A stretch of 64,000 nt of DNA from Dipteronia dyeriana (taxonomy: Eukaryota; Streptophyta; Magnoliopsida; Sapindales; Sapindaceae): NCBI GenBank assembly GCA_032871835.1, contig CM065297.1, forward strand, positions 31,505,598-31,569,597. The letters run 5' to 3'. Shown here piece by piece: positions 53,466 through 64,000 of the stretch (position 1 is its first letter; the number at the start of each line of letters is the position of its first letter). The translations under genes were made by a program, and so were the position numbers. The notes beneath the pieces are model-generated. The model had not been told where the DNA came from and made no database searches. It was given only the letters and a program-made list of their open reading frames with translations.

Positions 53466-53694
53466 GTGTCTCTATGGGCTCATCTATTGAAGGTGTGTGG
53501 GCTTATCTATTGAAGATTATTATTATTATTATTATTTCTACAGTTTCCTTATCAATTAATTAAACATGTTGTGTGTCTCTATGGGCTTATCTATTGAAGG
53601 TGTGTCGGCTCATCTATTGAAGATTAATATTATTATTGTTGTTGTGTGTCTCTATGGGCTCATCTATTGAAGGTGTGTGGGCTCATCTGTTGAA

Positions 53695-53775
<81 letters not shown>

Positions 53776-53825
53776 GTGTCTCTATGGGCTCATCTATTGA
53801 AGGTGTGTGGGCACATCTATTGAAG

Positions 53826-53861
<36 letters not shown>

Positions 53862-54718
53862 TCTACAGTTTCCTTATCAATTAGTTAAACATGTTGTGTG
53901 TCTCTATGGGCTCATCTATTGAAGGTGTGTGGGCTCATCTATTGAAGGTGTTTCTGTTTAATTAAACGTGTTGTTTATCTCTATGGGCTCTTATAGTTCT
54001 TATCTATTGAAGGTGGTTTTTATCAGTTTTTTGTAATATTATTATTATGATTATTAAATGTGTTGTCTCTGTGGCCTCTTATGGTTCTTATCTATTGAAG
54101 GTGTTTATGTTAAGTTAAACGTGTTGTGTGTCGTCGTGGGCTCTTATAGTTCTTATCCGTTGAATATGTTTCTGTTTAATTAAACGTGTTGTGTGTCTTA
54201 TCTATTGAAGGTGTTCCTGTTTATCTGCTTGTTTGTATTATTATTGTCGTTGTGTGTTTCTATGGGCTCTTATAGTTCTTATCTATTGAAGGTGTTTCTG
54301 TTAAATTAAACGTGTTGTCTCTGTGGGTTCTAATCTATTGAAGGCGTTTCTGTTTATCTGCTTGTTTGTATTATTATTATTGTTGTTGTTGTGGGCTCTT
54401 ATAGTTCTTATCTATTGAAGGTATCTCTGTTTAATTAAACGTGTTGTGTCCCTGTGGGTTCTTACTATTAAAGGTGTTTCTGTTTATTTGCTTGTTTGTA
54501 TTTTTTGTTTTATTATTGTTGTCATTGGCTTGTTGTTGTTGTTGTTGTTGTTGTTGCGTCTCTGTGGGCTCTTATAGCTCTTATAGCTCGTATCTATTGA
54601 AGGTTTTTCTTTTGTCTCTGTGGGTTCTTATCTATTGAAGGTGTTTCTGTTTATTTGCTTCTTGTTGTTGTGTCTCTGTGGGCTCTTTTAGTTCTTATCT
54701 ATTGAAGGTGTCATTTGC

Positions 54719-54749
<31 letters not shown>

Positions 54750-57700
54750 CTCTATGGGCTTTTATAGTTCTTATCTATTGAAGGTGTTTTTGTTTAATTA
54801 AACTTGTTGTGTGTCTCTGTGGGTTCTTATCTATTGAAGGTGTTTCTGTTTATTTTCTTGTTGTTGTTGTTGTTGTTGTTGTTGTTGGCTCTTATAGTTC
54901 TTATCTATTGAAGGTGTTTCTATTTAATTAACGTGTTGTGTGTCTTTGTGGGTTATCTATTGAAGGTGTTTCTTTTATTTGCTTGTTGTTGTTGTTGTTG
55001 TTGTTGTGTCTCTGTGGGCTCTTATAGTTCTTATCTATCCGCGTCGGCGGCTCTTATAGTTCTTATCTATTGAATGTGTTTCTGTTTAATTATACGTGTT
55101 GTGTCTTTGTGGGTTCTTATCTGTTGAAGGTGTTTTTGTTTATTTGCTTCTTGTTGTTGTCTCTGTGGGCTCTTATAGTTCTTATCTATTGAAGGTGTTT
55201 CTATTTAATTAAACGTGTTGTGTGTCTCTGTGGGTTCTTATCTATTGAAGGTATTTCTGTTTATTTTCTTTTTGTTGTTGTTGTTGTTGTTGTTGTTGTG
55301 TCTCCGTGGGCTCTTTCAGTTCTTATCTATTGAAGATGTTTCTATTTATCTGCGTGTTTGTATTATTATTGGGTTCTTATCTATTGATGGTGTTTCTATT
55401 TATCTGCTTCTTGTTGTTGTTGTTGTTGATGATGATGATTTGAGTAGGGTTAATGTGCTTATTATTATTTAACGTTGGTTATCTGGAGATTTGAGTAGGT
55501 TTCATGTGCTTGGTTTTTGTTATTCTTTGTAATTCGTTGTTTGAATTTGTAGGTAAGGCCGCAATTGCAAGGAATGCAGGGGATGGGGATGATGGGATCA
55601 TTAGGTTCAAGTTCACAAATGCGGCCAGGTGGGATTTCTGTACAACACCATCAACAGAGGCCTGTACAACAATCACCCATTAGACCTCCACCATCTTCCC
55701 CAAATAGCCAATCTCCTGCTACCCAAGTCGGTGTTAATCCTTTTTGCATGTTGTTTTATTGTGTTTATGTATTTTTTCTATAAGATAACGTTCTGTCAAA
55801 TGTTGATTATATGGAAAAATCATTTGGAGTGGTAAGGGAGTGGGTTTGGTATTACTTCTATGATAGGCGAAATTTTGTTTAGCAAACAGGGGACATTGTT
55901 GTTGAGGAGTGTCGAAAGAGACATGTCAATGTCACTGGAACTCAATTTGATAGTGTAATTAAATAATTTGGCTGCAAATCGTACTTAAAACAAGTTAGGA
56001 TGGCTTATAGAGAAAAAATAATAAAGAGGATGAAGAAATACATTCTCTGAATATGTACAGGAAACTAATATAAGAATGTTAAATTAGCCTTTCTCTATGT
56101 TACACCTGAATTCATTGTTCAAAAAAACGTGATGAGGCTTACGCCTCATAACTGGTCAATGAGGCTTACGCCTCAATTTACGCCTCGATACGCCTCATAA
56201 GCCCGCCTCAATAACGAAATCCCAAAAAACGTTATGAACTTGTTATTTTATATGATTAGTTGGTTACCATTTGAATTATGAAATTATTGCCTTAATTGTT
56301 GTTTTATATAATATGAAATTATGATCTTATTGGTTGTTTAATTGTTTTATGAATGATGAATTATAAACTTATTGATTGTTTTATGTATTTTAAGTTTTTA
56401 TCTCTTCCTAATGAGGCTTACGCCTCAATACGCATTGAGGCTTACGCCTCGCCTCAGTAGAGGAGATCGCCTCAATACTGAAAACGTGTTTTAGAACACT
56501 GCACCGGATGAAGTAAATTTGTTGGATTAAGGGAAACTGTGCTTATATAAATCAGATGTGAGATTTATAAGTTTTTCTCTTGAGGTGAAGTTTTAGCACT
56601 CTCGCAGTTAATTACAAGTTTCTCGATGAGTTTCCTTTATCTTGTATGAAATTAAAACTTGTTAGTATTACATAATTAGAACTTTTGGACCTGATTGATC
56701 TCAAGGAGGATTGTGGATGGCATTTAATTTTAGTGTTTGAGGCAGTGGCACCTCCTTTATTTAGGTCTGCTTTTATTTACTAGTGACTGGACTTTTGATT
56801 TCTTGTCGTGGATCTCCCATAAATATGAAAAACAAGCTTCCCTGATCATTGGACCTGGGATATAAATTTAGCAATTTGAGAATAATGTTGAGACATTTTA
56901 TTACTGATTTCTTCTTCTGCTGCAAGGTCTTGAAAAAGTTATAGTGAGATTTGGGTTTCTGGCCTTTTCTTTTGCATATTGGTGTTTTATTGTGTTTATG
57001 TTTTTTCTATAAGATAATATTCCGTCAAATGTTGATTATGTGGAAAAATCAGTTGAAGTTATAAGGGGGTGGGTTGGGTGTTACTTGCACGTTAGGTTGA
57101 AATTTTGTTGAGCAAATGGGGGATATGGTTGTTGAGGAGTGACCCAAGCTTACTTTTTTTTTTTCCTTTAATTTGAATAGGAGACAAAATATGTCAATGT
57201 CACTGGAACTCATTTGATAGTGTATTTAAATAATCGGCTGCAAATGGTACTTAAAACAAGTTAGGATGGCTTGGAGAGAAAATAATAAAGAGAATGAAGA
57301 AATAGAATAAGAAATACTTTCTCTGAATATGTACTGGAAACTGATATTAGAATGTTAAAATAGCCATTCTCTATGTTACACTGGATGAAGTAAGCTTGTT
57401 GGATTAAGGGAAACGGTGCTTACATTAATCAGATGTGAGATTTATAAGAATTTTTCTGGAGGTGAAGTTTTAGCACTCACAGATAATTAGGAAATTTAAA
57501 CTTGTGAGTATTACAAAATTAGAACTTTTGGTTGACCTTAAGGAGGATTGTAGATGGCATTTAATTTTAGTGTTTGATGCAGTGGGACCTCCTTTGTTTA
57601 GTTCTGTTTTTATAATTTATTTACTTGTGACCAGACTTTTGTTTTCTAGTCGTGGATCTCCCGTAAATCTGAAAAAACAAGCTTCCCTGACCATTGAACC

Positions 57701-58807
57701 TGGGATATAAATGTAGTGATTTGAGAGTAATGTTGAGACATTTTATTACTGATTTCTTGAAAAAGTCATAGTGAGATTTGGGTTTCTGGCCTTTTCTTTA
57801 TCACATCATTGCTGATTTTTCCTTTGTCTTTTGGTTTTCTGTAGAATTTCCAGGGCCAAGGCCTTATGAGAGTCTCATCTGTGGGTTCTCCTGGCTCTCC
57901 TTCTCCTAGTACATCACAGAGTACGCATAATCAGCCATGGTTGTCATCTGGACCACAAGGGAAGCCTCCTTTGCCACCCCCAACTTCATATAGATCGCAG
58001 ATGAACTCACCATCCATGCAGCAAAGAGCACATATTCCCCAGCCACATAATCCCTTGTCAACAGCTTCACAGCAACATGTGCCATCTGTGCAGCCACAAC
58101 CAAAACCATCACATCAGCTGCAAGAGCATTATGAGCAGCTATTTCCCTCATCAAGGGTCTCTCAATCTTTACCACATCAGCAACAAATTACAAGGACTCC
58201 GGGATCTGCAATTCAGAAGGCTTCCTCTCTTGGAACAGTACAACCTACTGCAGTCCAGGCAGGGACCCAGAGTAGAATAGCTAGTGCAGAAATTGATGAA
58301 TCTGGTAATCGGATTCTCAGTAAAAGAAGTATCAGTGAGCTAGTTAACCAGGTGAGCCGTATGGCCCCTCTTAGCTATTCTAGGTCAAATTAAATCTGTT
58401 GTAGCTTTATATCAATATGTGGTCATGTTTATTGATTTGTCACTAAGGTAGAGTCTGTTTTTTGTGTCTGAACATATTTTTATTAGACCTGAAGTTTGAA
58501 TCGGTATGAATTAACATATCTTAACAACATGTTTGTTTTTCATTTACTATAACAAGGCATAAGTACCCCTTTTAACTATTAGTTTGTTTTATATATTTGT
58601 ATTTAATAACTAATATATCCAAATATTTATAATATTAAATTAATGGTTAGAAAACTAATGAAACTATTATTGTATAAATAAAAAAAATAATATTTAAGAT
58701 ATAAAATTAAATAAATATATGTATTTAAATGAAAATCACCGGAGACGAAGTCTTTCGTCTTCAGTACTTCGTCTTCAGTAGGAGGTCAGTTGGCATCCAT
58801 CTATTAA

Positions 58808-58839
<32 letters not shown>

Positions 58840-60785
58840 TTAGATATATTATAATTGTTTTATTTGATAATGTACTGTTTTAATTTGTGAAATTCTCAAA
58901 GGGCAAAGGGTATTTTTGGAAGTAAAGTGTCAAAATTCATTCAGCTGTCTCATACTTAGATAAAAGTCGGATTTTTCGACCTTTTCATTTCAGATGTTAT
59001 TGGTACTTTTGTCAAACTTCAGATCACTTAAAAAAAACAAAACAAAACTTCTGTATGGAACCTTTTAAGACCTATTCAAATTTAAGACCATAAAACAAAC
59101 AGCCCCTAAGTCTAGAATTATAGGCTTTAATCATTTTCTAGATCTGATTTTCGCAAATCACAATGTCACCAAGTCTAGACTTATACTTTGTTGCATGTTG
59201 TACCTGAATCTCAGCTACCAATTGTTAATGGCTACTTTAAGATCTTTATAGAGTGAATATAACATTAATCTAGAAATAAATTGTTTTTGTCCTTCAAGCC
59301 ATTCCCTTTTATAAGTGAAGTGGGTGAGACTTTGGAATATAATTCAACAAATTTGTAGGTCTTAATAAATGCAGTTTGAAGATTGAAGATTTTAGTTGAT
59401 TGTGTATCGATATTTGAATTTTAAATATTGTAATCAAAGTTTAATATTATATGTCTCCGAGGCATTGTCCAATCCATGCTTCTTGTGCTTCTTGGACAGA
59501 TTGATCCTTCAGAGAGGTTGGATCCTGAAGTTGAAGATATTCTTGCAGATATTGCAGAAGATTTTGTGGATTCTGTGAGTAGCATTTACTCCTTGAACAC
59601 GGACTGCGCACTCAGCCAATGTGCAATTTTGATGATTTCAGTGTTGCATACCTTGATAATTTTTCTTTCGACTTAATATGGACTTTTGTTTTTCTTAAGT
59701 AATTGTTATAATTCTTATTTTGTTCTTGTGGAAGCAGGAGCATTTCTTTGGTTAATAATATAAAAATATATCTATCATCTTATGCTCTACTTCATAGGAG
59801 TTCTTAAAACTGAAATTAAATAGTTTTGATTGATCTACCAAACGAAGTTAAAAGATATTCAAAAAAATTTTGAAGGTCCAAATAATTCACATAATTTTTA
59901 CAATAGGCATTCGCACCTTATGTCTTGGTTTTGTTGTGCAAGCGATGGCTTTAGGTGTGAAGACTGTCCCTAGACAACATTCTTTCATTCCTTCCACATG
60001 TGATTTGATATATATTTTTTAATTGCAATCATTCTTAAACACTTATTTTTCTTTGATCAGATTACAACATTTGGTTGCTCTTTGGCTAAGCATCGAAAAT
60101 CCAATACATTGGAAGCAAAAGACGTACTTCTACATCTTGGTTAGTCTTGTACAGAAAGTTCTACGTGTTTTTATTTTTCTTTATGAACATCTTGTGCTTA
60201 TTTACTATTCTTGTGTCTTGATGTAGAGAGAAATTGGAATATGACGCTTCCTGGGTTTGGTGGTGATGAAATTAAGACCTACAGAAAACCAGTAAGATAT
60301 GACTGATACTGTTATCTGAAATGGATCTATGACACAATAATACAGCTAACAAGTTGTGCTATTGGAACATGTTTTCTTACAAAGGAGTAGTTGTGTCTAA
60401 GATATGTTTTCTGTCAATATTCTACCTTTTATAACTGCTTTTTATGATTGCTTTTCAGCTTACAAATGATATCCACAAGGAGCGGCTTGCAGCTGTAAGT
60501 TTTGTCCTTGTTATCTTTCTTCTTCTATTGTGATACATTAAAGATGCCATGTGTATGTGTTCGCACGTGTCAAACTTGACTAGAAAGGAAATTTATGGTC
60601 AATTAGCATTTAATTGGTGAATTTTTTGGCATATATGACTTATCACGTCCTTCGGTTTTGAGCAGATAAAGAAATCAATTATGGTAACCGAGGTGGCAAA
60701 TACTAAGACCTCTGTTGGACAAGCTACTGCAACTGCAAAGGGTAACCTGGGAAAGATACCTTCTAACATCATAGGCTCTACGTGA
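50519..60785 (+). CDS. TAF12: TFIID/SAGA subunit TAF12, 8 exons, 519 aa
   Basis: TAF12 carries a histone fold that pairs with TAF4 in TFIID and with the ADA1 subunit in SAGA, in the nucleus. Exons: 50519-51022, 55553-55726, 57845-58351, 59500-59574, 60061-60139, 60227-60291, 60459-60494 and 60666-60785. All introns are GT-AG and the phases join into 520 codons with the TGA. Residues 1-380 or so are Pro/Gln/Ser/Thr-rich with a poly-Gln run (res. 89-97), as in plant TAF12 proteins. The histone fold (about res. 384-455) reads [48 protein letters not shown] and [15 protein letters not shown]. Arabidopsis TAF12B (EER4/CKH1) acts in ethylene and cytokinin responses. Introns 1 and 2 are swollen by repeats, but the coding sequence is intact. 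Confidence 0.95.
51683..53464 (+). mobile_element. Tandem TRIM: four LTRs and three interiors in TAF12 intron 1
   Basis: Four LTRs of about 260-290 bases lie at 51683-51971, 52181-52440, 52661-52936 and 53149-53437. Each starts TGTTA(C/T)GATCAC, and they end TCGTATCA or GGTTATCA. Each of the first three is followed by a PBS for initiator tRNA-Met (ATTGGTATCAAAGC at 51972 and 52937, ATTGGTATCAGAGC at 52441) and a non-coding interior of about 210-220 bases. Each interior ends in a purine-rich GCGTGGTGGAA. This is a terminal-repeat retrotransposon in miniature that has become a multimer. It sits in the minisatellite: GTCTC precedes it at 51678-51682 and recurs at 53468-53472 after an ATC microsatellite. 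Confidence 0.85.
53465..55440. repeat. Large minisatellite in TAF12 intron 1
   Basis: About thirty degenerate copies of a unit of roughly 50-90 bases occur. Units contain TTATCTATTGAAGGTGTTTC, GTTTAATTAAACGTGTTGTG and TCTCTGTGGGCTCTTATAG, interspersed with (TTG)n and (TAT)n microsatellites. Single units also occur left of the TRIM (about 51550-51682). No protein is encoded; splice sites of the surrounding exons are unaffected. Confidence 0.9.
55745..57830. repeat. Tandem duplication in TAF12 intron 2
   Basis: Copy 1 (about 55745-56960) and copy 2 (about 56975-57800) share long collinear blocks. Examples are TTTTCTATAAGATAA, GTCAATGTCACTGGAACTCA, AAACAAGTTAGGATGGCTT, TCAGATGTGAGATTTATAAG and GTCGTGGATCTCCC. 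Copy 1 contains an extra insertion at about 56105-56505 that is absent from copy 2. Non-coding. Confidence 0.85.
56105..56505. mobile_element. MITE-like insertion with GAGGC/GCCTC hairpins
   Basis: The block is present in copy 1 and missing in copy 2 of the intron duplication, so the empty site is visible (TTACACTGGATGAAG near 57380). Its ends are imperfect inverted repeats: GTTCAAAAAAACGTGATGAGGC at left, and CAATACTGAAAACGTGTTTT then AGAACAC at right. Several GAGGCTTACGCCTC palindromes lie near both ends. Superfamily and exact target duplication are not fixed. Confidence 0.65.
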
Positions 60786-61565
60786 GGGAGCAGAGTGGAT
60801 GTTAGAAGTTTGTAAAGAAGGTATGTAAAATGTTAGTGCATATGTGATGCAGATATGTGTGCATTGACATGTATTTGAACATAGGAATATCACTTATGCC
60901 TCTTAATGAATCATAATTTGGGCAAAGCTGAAAAATAGATATTACTAGGTTTGGTGGCACATGCAAGGCACGTGCTTTAGTTTTTTATTAATAACTAGTT
61001 TACAGTTTGCACATCGTGCGGGCATTGTAAATTATAATGCAATCGTCATCCGATTTATGTTTTAAAATTTCTTTGTATTATTTTATTTTTGCTTTCAATC
61101 TCCAATTTCTTTAAATGCCTTTTATATCAACCTTTTCAACATGGATTGTGACAGTTTTTGATCCTTTTATTTCCAATTTATGGTGTAAACTGTTTGATTA
61201 TCCGAAAGGGGAAGAAACAAAAAAACATTAAACGCTTAAAACAACTTTCATTTAGTAAACTACTCTAATAATATAATATAATAGATATAATCTTAACGGA
61301 AGTTTGAAAGTGAACCCAATGACTTGGAGTCTTCAAGGGCCAAAGAAGTAATGCCCTTATATAATAAAACTAGCCTACTGTAATTAATTATTTAATTAGT
61401 ATCTTTTGAATTTACAACCTTTTCTATCAATTAATTAATTAATCTATATCATATATATAATAACTGAGCTCCAACTTGTCACGTGTCATCCTTAGAGGAT
61501 GCCATATTTCATAGTAATATTAATTAATTAATCATATTAACTAGTTAATAAATATTTGTTAATAA
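60786..61565. other. Downstream flank of TAF12
   Basis: The TAF12 3' UTR, then AT-rich DNA. A patch near 60945-61050 with GGCACATGCAAGGCACGTGC looks like a dispersed repeat. No gene is supported. Confidence 0.4.
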
Positions 61566-63774
61566 TAGACCGTCAAAACAGGTTAACGGGTCGACATGAT
61601 CCAATTATTTAAATGGGTTAGTTTAACTTTAACCTGAAATGATCCGTTTAAATAAACGGGTAAACCCCTTGCAACACTACCCGATTAGTTAAACGGGTTA
61701 TACGAGTTGACACGTGACCCGTTTATTTGACTGATTCAAATTTGAAAAAAATTCAATTAAAATTTTTAATTTTCAAGGCACATACAATCAAGTATACAAA
61801 TACAAATATACAATAATCCATTCAAAGTTGAAAACAAGTGAATACATCAAATACAGTCATACCATATCACTGTCAGTCTCTCAAATATTGAAATTAGGGG
61901 TGGGCGCGATTTGGTTTTGACTAAAGCCGTATTGAACCGTTATATTTTCGGTTTTTAAAAACTTGAATCGGTTTGAACCGTATTGGACCTTGAAACCGAA
62001 TTGAATCGAACACTTTTATCTCGGTTCGGTTTTGAACCTATTGGGCTCATTGGGCTTTTAGGATTTTATATACATTTTTTCAATTTTTGTATCCTTTAAC
62101 ATCTATTTTTGTATTTAGACATTTGGGCAACCCATTTAGGAATGCTTTTTAAACAATCTCTTATATTCAAAACACATCTAAATATACCACATTACTTTTT
62201 AACTAATCAAATTTAATCCAAATCAAGCACAACTACCTGCTCAATAGCTATCATTCTATCAAATTTAGTCCATATAACTTCAATTATATAGAAATGATAG
62301 AATAATAGAAGTCCAAAATGCAATTCAAAATAAAATGAAATCATACATAAATAATCCAACATACAATCCATGATAAAATTAAACTTAAATTACAATCCAT
62401 AATATAATAGAACATTAAAACATAACAAAATAATTAAAATGTCATGATGTCTTTCTTCCACTTCAAATATTCACCCGTACGACCGTACAAAAGGAAAATA
62501 AATTAACTCAAACAGAACACATAAGTATCATCAGATTGCGAACCAGAATTCTCCTCCGATGAATAGGTTTGTGGGTCAATCTCCATCTTTTAAAATCCAA
62601 GTAAATAATAAAATTATGTATTGACATTCCAAATAAATAAAAAGGCAAGAAAACAATAAATTAAACAACAAAAACAGTAAAAAGCAACACACAATTTTGA
62701 ATAAAAAAAATTTATACATTGATTGTGAACAAAACAATGAACATGAATCCTATATACAAGTAAACTTATCACATCAAAGAAAGAGAATTACATCAAAGAC
62801 GAAGAATAATATTTGAGGGTTGGTGACTATATAATCTTCCATTGCTATGAAGATTTCATGGTGTTTACAAATTATCAAACATATGCTAGTTACCGTCTTG
62901 TGTTAGAGAATTTTCGAAATTAAATGTAAAGGAGACTAAACAACTTGTATATCATAATTACCAACAATCAAATACCACCAAACACAATAGCACCAATCAC
63001 ATTACACAACTGTGGTATGGGGCAGCTATTCATTGTTCAAACACCACGCTATACCACATACATTATTGTTCATTGATTAATACTCTTAAACCAACCCATT
63101 ACCTCACCAAAAATCAAGCATTGCCATTCTCAATGCCACTCTTGGCAGTGTCAAAAAACTCAAAAACTAAACCAAACCAATAATCCATTCATGACCCGAA
63201 TCCAAAAACTTTCCTAATCAATCTCACTCCGGTAGTCTCATCATCGAAAAACATATCCATTTCTATTTTACTTCAAGTTTATGCTTAGCTCTTTTGTCGT
63301 ATAACTGTATAAGGATGTTCAAGGTACAAAATATAAATCCAATTATCAAAGCAATGTTACTGATCACATATAATGGGTGGAAGAGGTTTTATATTTGACA
63401 GGAAATCAACAAGAAAATTTTAAATTTATGTTCAAAATATTGAAGCGTATCAACAAGAAATTAAGAAGAAATCACAAACCTGAGACTTAAGACTTGAGAA
63501 ATGAGAGGGTACTGGACCAGAGATGATGCCAGAGATGAAAGATGGGCTGGCGGACTGGCGGACTGGCGGCTGACGGACACAAACTTTAGACTTATCTGTT
63601 AAACTGATTAAACGGGTCATCAGTCAAGTAGAACATGACTCGACCAGTTTGTGGGTACGGGTCAAACGGGTTGATCTATCTATAACCTAAACCCGTTTAA
63701 AGCCAATTCAAACTCGATCATCAATCTCGGGTTCGTGTCGGGTTCATAAATCACGGGTCATTTTGATAGCTCTA
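61566..63774. mobile_element. hAT-like non-autonomous element with CGGGT-rich ends
   Basis: The left end (TAGACCGTCAAAACAGGTTA) and the reverse complement of the right end (TAGAGCTATCAAAATGACCC) are similar. Both are followed by 150-180 bases rich in AAACGGGTT/CGGGTC motifs in inverted orientation. The interior is AT-rich and has no transposase. Near 61895 a GGGGTGGGCGCGATTTGG block with GGTTTGAACCG-type repeats looks like one end of another hAT element nested inside. No 8-base target duplication could be shown. Confidence 0.45.
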
Positions 63775-64000
63775 GACTTAATATAGATGAACATGTTGCC
63801 GACTTGTTGGTAAGTACAGAAGACATTAATATTAATTAATTAGTAATAGTCGTTAATATAGATGAACATATTTGTTAATATTAATTAATGACTAATTAAT
63901 GACTTTTGAATATATCAACTTCTTCATCTTTTTCTATTAATTAATTAGTTAACATGGTTAATTAATTTATATTTATGTCTTTTGAAATTACCAAGATGTT
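63775..64000. other. AT-rich end of window
   Basis: Repeats of TTAATATTAATTAAT and ATATAGATGAACAT; no gene seen. Confidence 0.5.

Noticed and set aside
57906..58175. 89-codon minus-strand frame
   Set aside because: Shadow of TAF12 exon 3 on the opposite strand.

Overview
The window is nuclear DNA from a flowering plant, most likely a eudicot. Two ordinary plant genes with short GT-AG introns can be read exon by exon on the + strand. The rest is nested, mostly dead transposable elements: Ty3/gypsy of the Tat type, Ty1/copia, a TRIM, MITEs, and hAT-, Tigger- and Mutator-like remnants. I saw no tRNA or rRNA genes, CRISPR arrays or bacterial features.

Layout. 1-9789: right-hand part of a minus-strand Tat-type gypsy element (A); its other LTR lies outside the window. 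9886-10040: a fold-back MITE. 10333-18825: element C, a related element without recognisable coding sequence; one LTR is truncated and a 2.2 kb copia solo LTR (13308-15464, perfect TSD GTATA) sits inside it. 18947-19436: a decayed Tigger/pogo transposase fragment. 20051-34399: an SLC35F-type (DUF914) membrane transporter gene of 11 exons; intron 7 holds a complete 11.2 kb Tat-type element (B, 22325-33563, minus strand), yet the 336-codon host frame is intact. 35184-37164: three Tourist-like MITEs in a row. About 37335-48405: a TIR element whose left TIR was hit by a 9.6 kb copia element (D, 37409-46982). 48555-49260: another MITE. 50519-60785: a TAF12 gene (TFIID/SAGA histone-fold subunit, 519 aa, 8 exons). 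Its 4.5 kb first intron carries a large minisatellite and a TRIM with four LTRs and three PBS-bearing interiors. Its second intron is a tandem duplication with one copy carrying a MITE. 61566-63774: a hAT-like remnant.

How the parts relate. A and B share a plan, read on the minus strand: LTR, PBS, gag, protease, RT, RNase H, a second archaeal-type RNase H, integrase, minisatellite, LTR. Between the minisatellite and the 3' LTR both carry an extra gene on the opposite strand. It has a Transposase_28-like N-terminal domain, a coiled coil, two introns and its own AATAAA. This antisense gene, present in two independent copies with the same exon plan, is the most interesting system here. Every retroelement coding region seen has stops or frameshifts, so none looks autonomous. 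The two host genes look functional despite the insertions.
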